From an uncultured Clostridia bacterium (GTDB taxonomy: Bacteria > Bacillota > Clostridia > Christensenellales > Borkfalkiaceae): a stretch of 64,000 nucleotides of DNA. The position numbers were made by a program, and so were the translations under genes. The stretch's first letter is position 1, and every line of letters begins with the position of its first letter. The stretch lies in NCBI GenBank assembly GCA_944340905.1, contig CALVLT010000002.1:1-64000 (forward strand). Direction: 5' to 3'. This document shows, in pieces, positions 49,979 to 58,348 of the stretch. A model generated the notes under the pieces. That model worked only from the letters and a program-made list of their open reading frames with translations, did not search any database and was not told the DNA's origin.

Positions 49979-51352
49979 CTACGCCGATCCCTCGTCCTTC
50001 GGGGCCTGTCCCTCTTGCGGGGCCTGTCCGCCTGCGAGCGCGCGGCGCTGCCTGGAATACTGCGTCGAGCATACGACGATCGCCGCCACCAGGAAGGAGA
50101 GCACGAACGCCGCGATCGCTACGAGCACAATGTTGGTGTCCCCCGAGCTGTCTGCATTCTGCGCGGCAAATTCCGCAAACGTATTCTGCTGGTAGATCGC
50201 CGTCGTCACGTTCTTGAGCGTCTCCGCCGCCTGGTTGAGGGCGGTGAAATATCCGTTGAGTTTGTTGGCAAATGCCTGCGCATTGGCAACGGTGAGCGTC
50301 CCTTCGCCCGAGCTGCCCTCCACGCGGTCGCCCAGCTGGTTGGCGATGACCGCCATCTGCTCGGTGTAATAAGCGATGCGCTGTTCGATGGTCGGATCAA
50401 TGGAGATGCCCCCATCCGTTGCGGCGGTTGCCGAAAGCGTGGCCGCGCCGCTCTGCGTTTCGCCCTGTCCCATCTGCGCGAGCGCGGCGTAAAGTTCCGC
50501 AAGGATATTTTCATATTCCTGATACCTGCCCTGCAGCTGCGAAACACGGTCGTTGATCGCCTCCGCCACAACCATTTCGTCATCCTCGCCGTACAAAAGA
50601 CCAAAACCGCTGCTCTCACACTCCTCGGCGAGCGCGCTGCGCACCCCCTCCACGTACAGGCCGTACACGTCGGCACACAGGTCGGAGAGGGAGCGGGTTA
50701 TAGACGCGCCGTCCTCCAGATAGGTGACGCGGTACCCCGCCGAATAAGTGGCGATCCACATGTCGTATGTCTCGAGCAGCGTCGCATACTCCTCGGCGAG
50801 CAAATCGAGGCGCGCCTCGAAGTTGTTGCCGTTGAACGTTTCCGAACTGATACCGTAGGAGAGCGACGCCGCGCGCTCCATGATGTCGTCCACGGCGGCA
50901 TCCGCCACGCAGCGGATGAACAGCTGCGCCGTGTCCTCGTCGCGGAAGTAGCTGCCCTTGACTGTGAGGGTATACGTCACCGTGGCGCTGTCCGTCACGG
51001 TATCCTCGTCCGTCGAGGCGGACACCGAGATATGGTCCTCGCGCAGCATGGTGGCGACGTCCACATCCGCAAGCCGCTCGTCCTTCGCCTTTGCCGCCTC
51101 GAGGGTGGAAAGCGAAATGATGTTGCGGTAAGAAAAGGGCGTGCCGTCAGGATACTGCTGAGTGGAACTTGTAGGATACACAAGCTCGAAATCCATGCTG
51201 TAATAGGTAGTGAGCGGATTGAAAACAAGCGCAAACAGCACGACCGCAAGCACGGTCACGCCCGCTGCGATCGCCAGCACCAGCCATATCCTTTTTCCGA
51301 TGAGGCGGCAGATTTCCCCGAAGGTGATGCCGCTCTCGCGTTCTTCATCCAT
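49979..51352 (-). CDS. Wzz/YveK-like polysaccharide chain-length/co-polymerase membrane protein
   Basis: 457 residues. ITFGEICRLIGKRIWLVLAIAAGVTVLAVVLFAL places a membrane helix at ~res 17-40, as in Wzz proteins; a second helix (IVLVAIAAFVLSFLVAAIVV) is near res 415. The ~370 residues between are extracellular and largely coiled coil (YATLLETYDMWIAT..., RVSQLQGRYQEYENILAEL). The short basic tail ends GQAPKDEGSA without a kinase domain. ATG 51352 follows GGGGAGAG. No glycosyltransferases are adjacent, so polysaccharide function is inferred from topology only. Confidence 0.75.
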   Translation of the reverse strand: MDEERESGITFGEICRLIGKRIWLVLAIAAGVTVLAVVLFALVFNPLTTYYSMDFELVYPTSSTQQYPDGTPFSYRNIISLSTLEAAKAKDERLADVDVATMLREDHISVSASTDEDTVTDSATVTYTLTVKGSYFRDEDTAQLFIRCVADAAVDDIMERAASLSYGISSETFNGNNFEARLDLLAEEYATLLETYDMWIATYSAGYRVTYLEDGASITRSLSDLCADVYGLYVEGVRSALAEECESSGFGLLYGEDDEMVVAEAINDRVSQLQGRYQEYENILAELYAALAQMGQGETQSGAATLSATAATDGGISIDPTIEQRIAYYTEQMAVIANQLGDRVEGSSGEGTLTVANAQAFANKLNGYFTALNQAAETLKNVTTAIYQQNTFAEFAAQNADSSGDTNIVLVAIAAFVLSFLVAAIVVCSTQYSRQRRALAGGQAPQEGQAPKDEGSA

Positions 51353-51380
51353 ACGCACTCTCCCCGTGTGTGATGTCGCC

Positions 51381-51409
51381 ATTATACACTTTTTTCCCTG
51401 TCCCGTCAA
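51381..51409 (-). promoter_or_regulatory. Promoter of the Wzz-like gene
   Basis: TTGACG (51409-51404), 17-base spacer, TATAAT (51386-51381). Confidence 0.85.
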
Positions 51410-51441
51410 CCCTTTTATGAGATTTTGGACGAGATGCAGCG

Positions 51442-51476
51442 CAAAGCGCCGCCGCAATTTTTGCGGCGGCGCTTTG
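51442..51476 (-). terminator. Hairpin downstream of the 51487 gene
   Basis: 16-bp stem (51442-51457/51461-51476) with a 3-base loop, 10 bases past the stop codon; no long T-tract. Confidence 0.65.
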
Positions 51477-51486
51477 AATTCCTGTC

Positions 51487-52125
51487 TTAGTCCTGCGTCT
51501 CTTCCTGCGGGAGTGCCTCCTGCGGCGCGTCATCCTCCTGCGCGGGCGCGGGAGTTTCGGCGGGCTGCGCGGGCGCTGTGGGTTCTTCCCGTCCTTCCTG
51601 TGCGGGTACGGGCGCAGCGGGGGCGGACAGCCTGCCCGCCATGGAGGCAGCCAACAGCTTTCTGACCGCGCCGATCTTGCCCTGATAGAGGTTGCCCATC
51701 AGATCGATCGCATACAGGCGCAGCGTCTTGAGCTGCTTGCCCTTCGGCCCGTCAATGAGCACGCCGTACAGTTCCTGCACGGTGAGCGTAAAATCGATGG
51801 AGTGGCGCTGTTCGATGACGATGCGCGTGCGCTCGTCCATGCCCTCCTTTTTGCGGTAGAGGGCGGTCAGATCGAACGCGACGCCGCCGTTGCGGATGCC
51901 GATCTCCTTGACAGCGATCTCGCTCACCGAACGGTTGCCGATGGTCAGCGAGGCATACGGCTCGCGCGTGCCCACGTCCGTGGAGTACAGCCCGACGAAC
52001 TTGAGCCGCTGCACCGCAAACCTGCTGCGCAGCGAAAACACCAGAAAGAGCACGATGCCCACAAGGACGATCGTGATAATGCCGAGAATGAGCACCAGAA
52101 TGCCCGCATTGTCATTCAGCCACAT
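51487..52125 (-). CDS. Hypothetical membrane protein with Pro/Ala/Glu tail
   Basis: 212 residues. One N-terminal membrane helix (ILVLILGIITIVLVGIVLFLVFSL), then a ~110-residue domain with regular strands (VQRLKFVGLYSTDVGTREPYASLTIGNRSVSEIAVKEIG...), and a ~50-residue disordered tail of Pro, Ala, Gln and Glu. Not recognised. GGAGGTG SD and its own promoter. The tail composition resembles the N-terminal tail of GrpE in this genome. Confidence 0.72.
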   Translation of the reverse strand: MWLNDNAGILVLILGIITIVLVGIVLFLVFSLRSRFAVQRLKFVGLYSTDVGTREPYASLTIGNRSVSEIAVKEIGIRNGGVAFDLTALYRKKEGMDERTRIVIEQRHSIDFTLTVQELYGVLIDGPKGKQLKTLRLYAIDLMGNLYQGKIGAVRKLLAASMAGRLSAPAAPVPAQEGREEPTAPAQPAETPAPAQEDDAPQEALPQEETQD

Positions 52126-52154
52126 ACCGCACCTCCGCGATGATTACCAATCGT

Positions 52155-52183
52155 ATTATACGCCCCCGGCGCAAAAAAATCAA
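52155..52183 (-). promoter_or_regulatory. Promoter of the 51487 gene
   Basis: TTGATT (52183-52178), 17-base spacer, TATAAT (52160-52155). Confidence 0.8.
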
Positions 52184-52258
52184 GAGCACTTTTGAAAAAT
52201 TTTGGGGAAAGAGCGCTTTTTTTCAAAAACACCCTTTCCCCTTCGGGAATGTGCGGAT

Positions 52259-52903
52259 TTATTTCTCTTCGTAAACGGATTCCAGGTACGCCGCAGGGTC
52301 CGTCTGCGCGCCGTCAAGCGTCATCTCGAAGTGCAGGTGGGTGCCCTCGCCCGCCTCGGAGCCGTACGCCTCCGCCACGGACGCGATGGTCTCGCCCTGC
52401 TCCACCGTATCGCCCTCGGCAAGGCCCTCCGCAGGCTCGACAAAGCGGTAGACGGAGACGAGGCCGTCGCCGTGGTCGACCGTGATGAGGTTGCCCAGCT
52501 CCTGCGAGAGGCTGATGTCCGTCACGGTGCCGTCCGCAATGGCATACACCTCCGCACCCGCCTCGGCGGCAAAGTCCACCCCCTGATGGCGGTAGTAAGA
52601 GCCCGTGAGCGAGTTCGCGTAGACCGCGTCAAACTCCACCGAATAGCCCTGCGCCGCAACGGGAGCGACATACAGCGTCTCCCCGCCCGTCGGCTCGTCG
52701 GGGTCTTCGGGCTGCGTCGGATCGGAAGGATCGTCGGGCGTATTGCCCGTATCGTCTGCAGGCGGGTCCTGGGCGAGGTCGTTCGCACCGTTGGTGGCAA
52801 AGTACACCGTAAGCACGGTCGCCGCGGCAAGCAGCAGCACGCTGACAACGAGCAGAACGTAATACCAGCCTCTCTTTTTTGTCTTGGTCTTTTCTTCTTT
52901 CAT
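52259..52903 (-). CDS. Membrane-anchored M23 (LytM) peptidase, SpoIIQ-like
   Basis: 214 residues. Basic start, one membrane helix (WYYVLLVVSVLLLAAATVLTVYF), an acidic Asp/Pro linker, then the LytM domain: YRHQGVDFAAEAGAEVYAIADGTVTDI, ITVDHGDGLVSVYRF, QGETIASVAEAYGSEAGEGTHLHFEM. Metal-site positions HxGxD and HxH are kept, so it may be active. Size, single anchor and acidic linker resemble SpoIIQ, but spoIID is not seen beside it. GGAGG SD before ATG 52903. Confidence 0.86.
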   Translation of the reverse strand: MKEEKTKTKKRGWYYVLLVVSVLLLAAATVLTVYFATNGANDLAQDPPADDTGNTPDDPSDPTQPEDPDEPTGGETLYVAPVAAQGYSVEFDAVYANSLTGSYYRHQGVDFAAEAGAEVYAIADGTVTDISLSQELGNLITVDHGDGLVSVYRFVEPAEGLAEGDTVEQGETIASVAEAYGSEAGEGTHLHFEMTLDGAQTDPAAYLESVYEEK

Positions 52904-52976
52904 GATGATATCCTCCGGATTTGATATGTAGATGATTGACGCCGCACGCCCGTTTTATACCCTTCCTGCGCAAAAT

Positions 52977-53399
52977 TCAGAACCCGCCGAAGATGAGCGG
53001 AGTGCCCGCCGCCGTACGCCCGTTCCCGACCGCCACCTGCAGATTGACGCGGCGCCCCCCGAGCAGCACGCCATCCCCCAGCAGCGGGGAATAGCAGTAG
53101 TATGCCGTCACGCCGCACGCCTCCTCCGTGAACAGCACCTGCGCGCGCAGCTGCGCAAACAACGCCTCGTGCACGTCCCCCGCAAAGCGCGCGCTCTCGC
53201 CCGCCGCGTCTGTAAAAAATTTGAACAGCGCAGGGGCGTCCGTGCACACGATGCGTGCCGAAGAGGAGCTGCCGAGCGAAAATTCGTATTCGTCGCCCGC
53301 AAAGACGGGGGAGCGGGTGAGCGCGTAGGCAAAGAAGGCGCAGGCAAATGCCGCCGCAACCGCCGCGATCCCCTTGATCCTCTGCCGGAATTTCCGCAT
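52977..53399 (-). CDS. Hypothetical exported protein (possibly YwmB-like)
   Basis: 140 residues. N-terminal hydrophobic segment IAAVAAAFACAFFAYAL after a basic start. The mature part has SARIVCTDAPALFKFFTDAAGESARFAGDV and VTAYYCYSPLL...RRVNLQVAVGNG..TAAGTPLIFGGF. The latter recalls the C-terminal region of sporulation-linked YwmB-type proteins, but I am not sure. Upstream of the M23 gene, same strand, 73 bases apart; the pair could share a sporulation role. Confidence 0.62.
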   Translation of the reverse strand: MRKFRQRIKGIAAVAAAFACAFFAYALTRSPVFAGDEYEFSLGSSSSARIVCTDAPALFKFFTDAAGESARFAGDVHEALFAQLRAQVLFTEEACGVTAYYCYSPLLGDGVLLGGRRVNLQVAVGNGRTAAGTPLIFGGF

Positions 53400-53487
53400 A
53401 AGCCTCCCCCTTCCCTGCTTTCGGGGACATTTTTGACCGCCGCCGGAAAAGTTATACCGGGTTTTTCAAGAATTTTATACAAATATC

Positions 53488-53516
53488 TTGACAAAAATGT
53501 ACGGGAGTTATATAAT
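53488..53516 (+). promoter_or_regulatory. Promoter of the 53551 gene
   Basis: TTGACA (53488-53493), 17-base spacer, TATAAT (53511-53516); SD TTGGAG before ATG 53551. Confidence 0.9.
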
Positions 53517-53550
53517 ATAGTAAAATATAAATTTTTGGAGTGTTCCTGCT

Positions 53551-53973
53551 ATGATCAATCTGAAAAAAGCCGAAAAATTGATGCAAAAAAGCCTTGTCAA
53601 AGACATGGGACTGAACTTCACGTTCGAGTCTGACAAAGACCACCTGAAGGCAAAGAACAGCGTGACGCTCAAGGGTCACGACGACGACGTCCTGATCGAT
53701 ATCGACGTATACGCCAACGGCGTTCTCGGCGTCTGCTTTGTGTTTGACAAGCTGGAAAAGACGGTCAAGACGCTGGAGCTCATCGAGAATTTCAACGAGA
53801 GCAACGCCTGGCTGTCGGCGTATATCACGGGGAAGGGCTACCTTGCCCTGCGTTATAACGTTGCCGACGTCATCGAGGAGACGCTCATGCCCAACCTGAC
53901 GTTCATCCTCAACAAGCTCGTATCGGACGATGTGAAGGCATCCCTTCAGCTGCTCACCGTGCTCACCCATTGA
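53551..53973 (+). CDS. YbjN-like/secretion-chaperone-fold protein
   Basis: 140 residues, soluble. Alternating helix-strand pattern: LKKAEKLMQKSLVKD, DVLIDIDVYANGVLGVCFVFDKLEKTVKTLELIENFNES, GYLALRYNVADVIEETLMPNLTFILNKLVSDD. This is the fold pattern of YbjN and type III chaperone-like proteins. Specific role unknown. Strong promoter and terminator make it a well-expressed single gene. Confidence 0.75.
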   Translation: MINLKKAEKLMQKSLVKDMGLNFTFESDKDHLKAKNSVTLKGHDDDVLIDIDVYANGVLGVCFVFDKLEKTVKTLELIENFNESNAWLSAYITGKGYLALRYNVADVIEETLMPNLTFILNKLVSDDVKASLQLLTVLTH

Positions 53974-53985
53974 TCTGCGGCATGC

Positions 53986-54015
53986 AAAAAGCTGCGTCTC
54001 CCGGCGCAGCTTTTT
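53986..54015 (+). terminator. Terminator of the 53551 gene
   Basis: AAAAAGCTGCG (53986-53996) pairs with 54005-54015, followed by TTTGTTTG. Confidence 0.92.
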
Positions 54016-54024
54016 TTGTTTGTT

Positions 54025-54250
54025 TCCTTGCCTGTAAGACAATGTACGGGGGGCACATGCGTTACTTCGTCCCTATGGGACTCGTGCGCCGCCTATGGCG
54101 TCGGGCGGAATGACGGTTGACGGGCAATCTTCGGTACCATGTCATTCCGAGGAGCGCGTAGCGCGACGAAAGAATCCCCTCGCAAAATGTACAATCCCCC
54201 CTGTCGGCAAAGCCGACATCCCCCCTTAAAACAAGTGTTAAGGGGGGCAG
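54025..54250. repeat. Intergenic repeat block R12
   Basis: E1 box (~54030-54052), GGAATGACGG (~54109), GTCATTCCGAGG (~54140) and an E2 palindrome (~54222-54246) directly after the hinT stop. Confidence 0.75.
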
Positions 54251-54260
54251 GCGCCCGTTC

Positions 54261-54596
54261 TTACTCCCAAGGCAACGGCTGGCCGCCGAGAATGTGAATG
54301 TGCAGGTGGTGCACCGTCTGCCCCGCGTTCTCGCCCTGGTTGACGACGAGGCGGTACCCCTCCGAAAGCCCCAGCTGCGGCGCGAGCCGGCCGATCTTCT
54401 GAAGGGTGCGCCCCAGCAGCGCGGCGCGCGCGTCGTCCGCCTGCGAGAGCAGCGCAAAGTGCTCGCGCGGCACGCACAGAAGGTGGATCTTCGCCTTGGG
54501 TTCGATGTCCCTGAAGATGACGATCTCCTCATCCTCGTACACCTTTGACGAGGGGATCTCCCCCGCCATGATCTTGCAGAATACGCAGTTTTCCAT
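54261..54596 (-). CDS. hinT: HIT-family (HinT) nucleotide phosphoramidase/hydrolase
   Basis: 111 residues. MENCVFCKIMAGEIPSSKVYEDE, AKIHLLCVPREHF, GYRLVVNQGENAGQTVHHLHIHILGG with the HxHxH triad. Two bases after mtaB, end of the prmA operon. Confidence 0.94.
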   Translation of the reverse strand: MENCVFCKIMAGEIPSSKVYEDEEIVIFRDIEPKAKIHLLCVPREHFALLSQADDARAALLGRTLQKIGRLAPQLGLSEGYRLVVNQGENAGQTVHHLHIHILGGQPLPWE

Positions 54597-54598
54597 CT

Positions 54599-55822
54599 CT
54601 ATATCTCCTTTTCCAAGGCTACATGGTAGCCGTCCTTTTCCCTTTTTTCAAGGCAGACCTCATACATGCCCCCCTCGCGCGCGCCCTGTGCATACACGCG
54701 AATGTAGTTGGACGTGTAGCCGCCCTCCCCTTCAAAGAGCGCGCACAGCCTGCGTCCTGCAAAGCGCGCAAGGTACTTCTCCTCCGCCGCCTGTGCGCAT
54801 GCCAGCATGCGCTCCATGCGCTCCCGTTTGACGGCATCGGGCAGCGGCTTCTTTTTTGCGGCGTTCGTGCCGGGGCGCGCCGAATAGGGAAAGGCATGCA
54901 CGCGCGCAAAGCCCGCCTCCTCCACCATGGAAAGGCTTGCGGCAAAGCCCTGCTCCGTCTCCGTCGGGAATCCCACGATGATGTCCGTCGTGATGGCGGC
55001 GTCGGGGAAATATTCGTAGATGCGCGCGCACGCCTCGAGATACTGCGCGCGCGTGTACCGCCTGTTCATGGCGGCAAGCACCGCGTCCGAACCGCTCTGC
55101 GCGGAGAGGTGAAAGTGGTCGCACACGTTGCCCGCCGCCCTCATCTTCTCCAAAAATTCCCGCGTGACGATGCCCTCTTCGAGCGACCCCAGACGGATGC
55201 GCGCGGGCAGATCTTTGAGCGCGAGCAACAGATCGCCCAGATCATGCTCCCCGTCGCGGTAGGAGGTGATGTCGATGCCCGTCAGCACGATCTCGCGCGC
55301 GCCGCAGCCGCGCGCCTCGGCAAGAATGCTCTGCATGCTGCGCGAACGCGAGCGCCCGCGCAGATAGGGAATGATGCAGTAGGAGCAGAACCGGTCGCAC
55401 CCGTCCTGGATGCGGACGTTCTGCCGCGTATGCGTGCGCTTGGGCGCGGGGAGTTCGCAGAACGCGCGCTCCGTCTCCAGAAAGACGCCCCTCTCGCCGA
55501 GCATCTGCAAAATTTTATCCTTGCGCATGGTGCCCGTGACGAGGGTGACGCCCTCGCGCGCGGCAAATGCCGCACTGTCGCGCTGGGAGGCGCAGCCGCA
55601 CACGATGACGGGCGCCGAGGGGTTGAACCTGCGCAGCCGCGCCACCGCCTGGCGGCTCTTTTTTTCCGCCTCGGCGGTCACGGCGCAGGTGTTGATGATG
55701 TACAGATCGGCGGCGCAGGGGGTGCACGCCGTCTCCCAGCCACGCGCCTCCAGCCCCGCCAGAAGGGAATCGCTCTCCGCCTCGTTCACTTTACAGCCGA
55801 GCGTGAAAATGCACGCCTTCAT
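54599..55822 (-). CDS. mtaB: tRNA t6A methylthiotransferase MtaB (radical SAM)
   Basis: Converts t6A37 to ms2t6A37 in tRNA. 407 residues. MTTase domain: FTLGCKVNEAESD and IINTCAVTAEAEKKSRQAV with cluster cysteines, VCGCASQ. Radical SAM: DGCDRFCSYCIIPYLRGRSRSR. TRAM domain at the C-terminus (LCALFEGEGGYTSNYIRVY). Overlaps rsmE by 4 bases. Confidence 0.94.
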   Translation of the reverse strand: MKACIFTLGCKVNEAESDSLLAGLEARGWETACTPCAADLYIINTCAVTAEAEKKSRQAVARLRRFNPSAPVIVCGCASQRDSAAFAAREGVTLVTGTMRKDKILQMLGERGVFLETERAFCELPAPKRTHTRQNVRIQDGCDRFCSYCIIPYLRGRSRSRSMQSILAEARGCGAREIVLTGIDITSYRDGEHDLGDLLLALKDLPARIRLGSLEEGIVTREFLEKMRAAGNVCDHFHLSAQSGSDAVLAAMNRRYTRAQYLEACARIYEYFPDAAITTDIIVGFPTETEQGFAASLSMVEEAGFARVHAFPYSARPGTNAAKKKPLPDAVKRERMERMLACAQAAEEKYLARFAGRRLCALFEGEGGYTSNYIRVYAQGAREGGMYEVCLEKREKDGYHVALEKEI

Positions 55823-56535
55823 CCCAATTCCCCCGCCTCGTGCATGATGACGGCGAGCAGGGCGATGGCGGCCGTCTCCGCGCGCAGAATGCGCTTTCCC
55901 AGCGAGACCCCGCAATAGCCGAGCTGCTGCGCAAACGCATATTCTTCCTGCGAAAAGCCCCCTTCGCTGCCCACCACGGCGCAAACGGAGGCACCCATGT
56001 CCGCGATGTCCCCCTCGCCGGCGGGCAGAAACTCGCAGGCGAACAGCTTTGTGACGCACCCTTCACCCGCGCGCAGGGCGTCTTCCAGCGTCTCGTAATA
56101 TTCCACGCGGGGCACGCTTGCGCGCAGGCACTGCTTTGCCGCCTCGCGGGCGACGCGGCGCAGCCGTTCGAGCTTGTTCTCGTTCATGTAGGCGGCACAG
56201 TAGCGCGAGGAGAACACGCCGATGCGGCTCACGCCCAGCTCGGTGGCCTTCTGCACGACCAGCTCTGTCTTGTCCCCCTTCAGCGCGCCGACGAGCAGGA
56301 ATACCCACGTCTTCGGTTCTCGGTCGGAGACGTCCTCGCGCACGACGTGCACGGCAATGCCCTGCCTGTCCGCACGGGTGACGACGGCGGAATATTCCCT
56401 GCCGCTGCCGTCGAACAGAGTGACTTCATCCCCCTCCGAAAGGCGCAGCGCGTTTTTGGCATGGCGCGCCTCCTGTTCGGGGAGCATCATGTCCTCCTGC
56501 ATATTCTCCACAAAAAAACGTCTGGGCGCCGCCAT
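55819..56535 (-). CDS. rsmE: 16S rRNA (uracil-1498-N3)-methyltransferase
   Basis: 238 residues, SPOUT knot fold. RRFFVENMQEDMMLPEQEARHAKNALRLSEGDEVTLFDG (PUA-like), LLVGALKGDKTELVVQKATELGVSRIGVFSS, and SAM knot VCAVVGSEGGFSQEEYAFA...SLGKRILRAETAAIALL. ATG shares its A with the prmA stop codon (TGATG). Confidence 0.95.
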   Translation of the reverse strand: MAAPRRFFVENMQEDMMLPEQEARHAKNALRLSEGDEVTLFDGSGREYSAVVTRADRQGIAVHVVREDVSDREPKTWVFLLVGALKGDKTELVVQKATELGVSRIGVFSSRYCAAYMNENKLERLRRVAREAAKQCLRASVPRVEYYETLEDALRAGEGCVTKLFACEFLPAGEGDIADMGASVCAVVGSEGGFSQEEYAFAQQLGYCGVSLGKRILRAETAAIALLAVIMHEAGELG

Positions 56536-57476
56536 CACTGCCTCCGGTACACGAGCGCGTACCACTCGCCCTTGCGGCGCTCAGCAAAAAGCGCAAGCCC
56601 CTGCGCCGCGAACGCCTCCTTCACGAGGGAGAGCCTGTCCGCGATGATGCCGCTCAAAATGAGCGCACCGCCCTCTTTGAGATTTTTGGGTATGGAGGAC
56701 GCGAGGCGCACGAGGATCTCCGCCGTGATGTTGGCGAGCACCACGTCGCCGCGTACGGAGGAGTCCTCCAGCAGATCGGAATGGGCAACGATGACCTTCT
56801 GCGACACGCCGTTTTTGAGCGCGTTGTGTCTGGCGCTCTCCACGGCGACGGGATCGATGTCCGTGAGATAGCACACCTTCGCACCCAGCTTTGCCGCGGC
56901 GATGCCGAGAATGCCGCTGCCGCAGCCCACGTCGATGACCACGTCTCCCACCCGGATGGTCTCCTGCAGCGCCTCCAGGCACAGGGAGGTCGTCTCATGT
57001 TCGCCCGTGCCGAACGCCATATTGGAATCGAGCGTGACGATGACCTCGCCCGCCTCCCGCGTGTAATTTATCCACGCGGGCACGACGACCACGCGCGATC
57101 CGATATGCAGGGGGCGGAAGTGTTTTTTCCACACGTCGATCCAGTCGTCGCCCTCGATGGTGCGGCGCGTCGCCTCCAGCGTGCCGAAGTCCATGCCGCC
57201 GCGCGAGCGCATCTCTTCGAGCTGCGCGCAGATGTCGGAGACCGCCGCGTCCGCCGCGTCGGGTTTCAAAAAGCACTTGACGAGCACATCCGTTCGGGGA
57301 AGGCGCAGCTCGTCGTCGATATAGTCCCAATAGACGCCCGTGCCGCCCGAGATGAGCGCCACCACGTCCTTTGCGTCGCTGACGGCAACGCCGCCCTCGG
57401 TATACTGCCACATGACGTCGGCGACCAGTTCGCTCGCCTCGCTCGTCGTATGCACGGTGAGTTCTACATATTTCAT
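56535..57476 (-). CDS. prmA: Ribosomal protein L11 methyltransferase
   Basis: 313 residues. N-terminal substrate domain (WDYIDDEL, WKKHFRPLHIGSRVVVVPAW), then SAM domain: MAFGTGEHETTSLCLEAL, VVIDVGCGSGILGIAAAKLGA, VVLANITAEILVRL. ATG 57476 has no SD; TATAAT lies six bases away, so leaderless start is likely. First gene of prmA-rsmE-mtaB-hinT. Confidence 0.95.
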   Translation of the reverse strand: MKYVELTVHTTSEASELVADVMWQYTEGGVAVSDAKDVVALISGGTGVYWDYIDDELRLPRTDVLVKCFLKPDAADAAVSDICAQLEEMRSRGGMDFGTLEATRRTIEGDDWIDVWKKHFRPLHIGSRVVVVPAWINYTREAGEVIVTLDSNMAFGTGEHETTSLCLEALQETIRVGDVVIDVGCGSGILGIAAAKLGAKVCYLTDIDPVAVESARHNALKNGVSQKVIVAHSDLLEDSSVRGDVVLANITAEILVRLASSIPKNLKEGGALILSGIIADRLSLVKEAFAAQGLALFAERRKGEWYALVYRRQ

Positions 57477-57482
57477 GGCTCT

Positions 57483-57511
57483 ATTATAATTCTCCGCCGC
57501 CCTATTGTCAA
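57483..57511 (-). promoter_or_regulatory. Promoter of prmA operon, start-proximal
   Basis: TTGACA (57511-57506), 17-base spacer, TATAAT (57488-57483), six bases to ATG 57476. Confidence 0.9.
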
Positions 57512-57533
57512 GAAAAGAATTGTGTGATATAAT
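57505..57533 (+). promoter_or_regulatory. Promoter of the membrane-protein locus
   Basis: TTGTCA (57505-57510), 17-base spacer, TATAAT (57528-57533). Its -35 box is the same TTGTCAA stretch as the -35 of the prmA promoter. Confidence 0.8.
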
Positions 57534-57564
57534 GAGCTTATCCTCATACAGGGAGGTGTGTCCC

Positions 57565-58107
57565 GTGAAAGACAAACTTGCGCTTGCGGGCGCTGTTTTG
57601 GGATTTTTGCTCGCCGCAATGGCAATTGCCACGCTTGTAACTGCCTTTGTCGTGCTGCCAGGCGCCGTGGAACAGGACTATTCGGGCGTCATACAGGCGC
57701 TGGCGGGTTCGTTTGCCATGGCGATCGTCATCGCCATTCTCCTCCTGCTCATGTGCGGCTGCGTCGCCCTGACGGTAATCTTTTCGCTGTTGAGCGCCTT
57801 CTCGCTCATGCGCGTGTATGCAGGCAAACCCGCAGGGAAGGGACGGACGGCGCTGCTGTATGCGGCGCTCCTGGGAACGCTGGGAGCGGTGTCTGCGGGC
57901 GTCTTCCTCAATGCCGTTTCCGCGCCGTTGACCATCGCCTTGAGCGTTCTGCTCATCGCCGTCACGCTTGCGGAGGCGATCGTGCGCATTCTGTGCATCG
58001 TGCGCCTGCGCCGCATGTCCCCCGCTCCGTCAGAAAATACAGATGCCCCCGAAACTTCCGTTTCGACCGATACGCCCGAGAACGATCACAAAGGAGAGAG
58101 TGTATGA
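57565..58107 (+). CDS. Four-helix membrane protein A1
   Basis: 180 residues, unknown function. Hydrophobic helices at ~7-30, 45-75, 92-112 and 117-140; then a soluble tail ending DAPETSVSTDTPENDHKGESV. GTG 57565 is chosen for GGGAGG upstream. Overlaps the next gene by 4 bases (ATGA). The tail nearly equals that of the gene ending at 59407, so the junction has been duplicated. Confidence 0.75.
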   Translation: MKDKLALAGAVLGFLLAAMAIATLVTAFVVLPGAVEQDYSGVIQALAGSFAMAIVIAILLLLMCGCVALTVIFSLLSAFSLMRVYAGKPAGKGRTALLYAALLGTLGAVSAGVFLNAVSAPLTIALSVLLIAVTLAEAIVRILCIVRLRRMSPAPSENTDAPETSVSTDTPENDHKGESV

Positions 58108-58238
58108 AAAAACTGATCGCAGGCATCCTCTATTTTGCTTCGACCGTTGCCGCCTGCGTTCCGGGCATCATGTGCGGCGCGCGCATCAAGGCTCCGAAAA
58201 AGAGCGCCCCGCCGCCCGTATTCCCCGAACTGCAATAA
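58104..58238 (+). CDS. Small membrane protein B1, internally deleted copy of B2
   Basis: 44 residues: MKKLIAGILYFASTVAAC... ending APPPVFPELQ. The first five residues match the start of the 59404-60327 protein and the last ~39 match its end with three changes, so ~260 central residues are missing. It keeps an overlap start (ATGA) and its own terminator. It may be expressed as one short helix or be a relic. Confidence 0.7.
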   Translation: MKKLIAGILYFASTVAACVPGIMCGARIKAPKKSAPPPVFPELQ

Positions 58239-58243
58239 AAAAC

Positions 58244-58262
58244 AGAGGCCGCGCGCCTCTGC
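58244..58262 (+). terminator. Terminator after B1
   Basis: CAGAGGC/GCCTCTG stem followed by CTTTTCG; the same hairpin occurs at 60332-60350. Confidence 0.75.
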
Positions 58263-58348
58263 TTTTCGCATGTATTTCCTGTTATAAAACGCCGCCGCGC
58301 CGCCCGCAGGCGGGCAGAGCAATAACATTTCAGAGAGGATATGAACGT

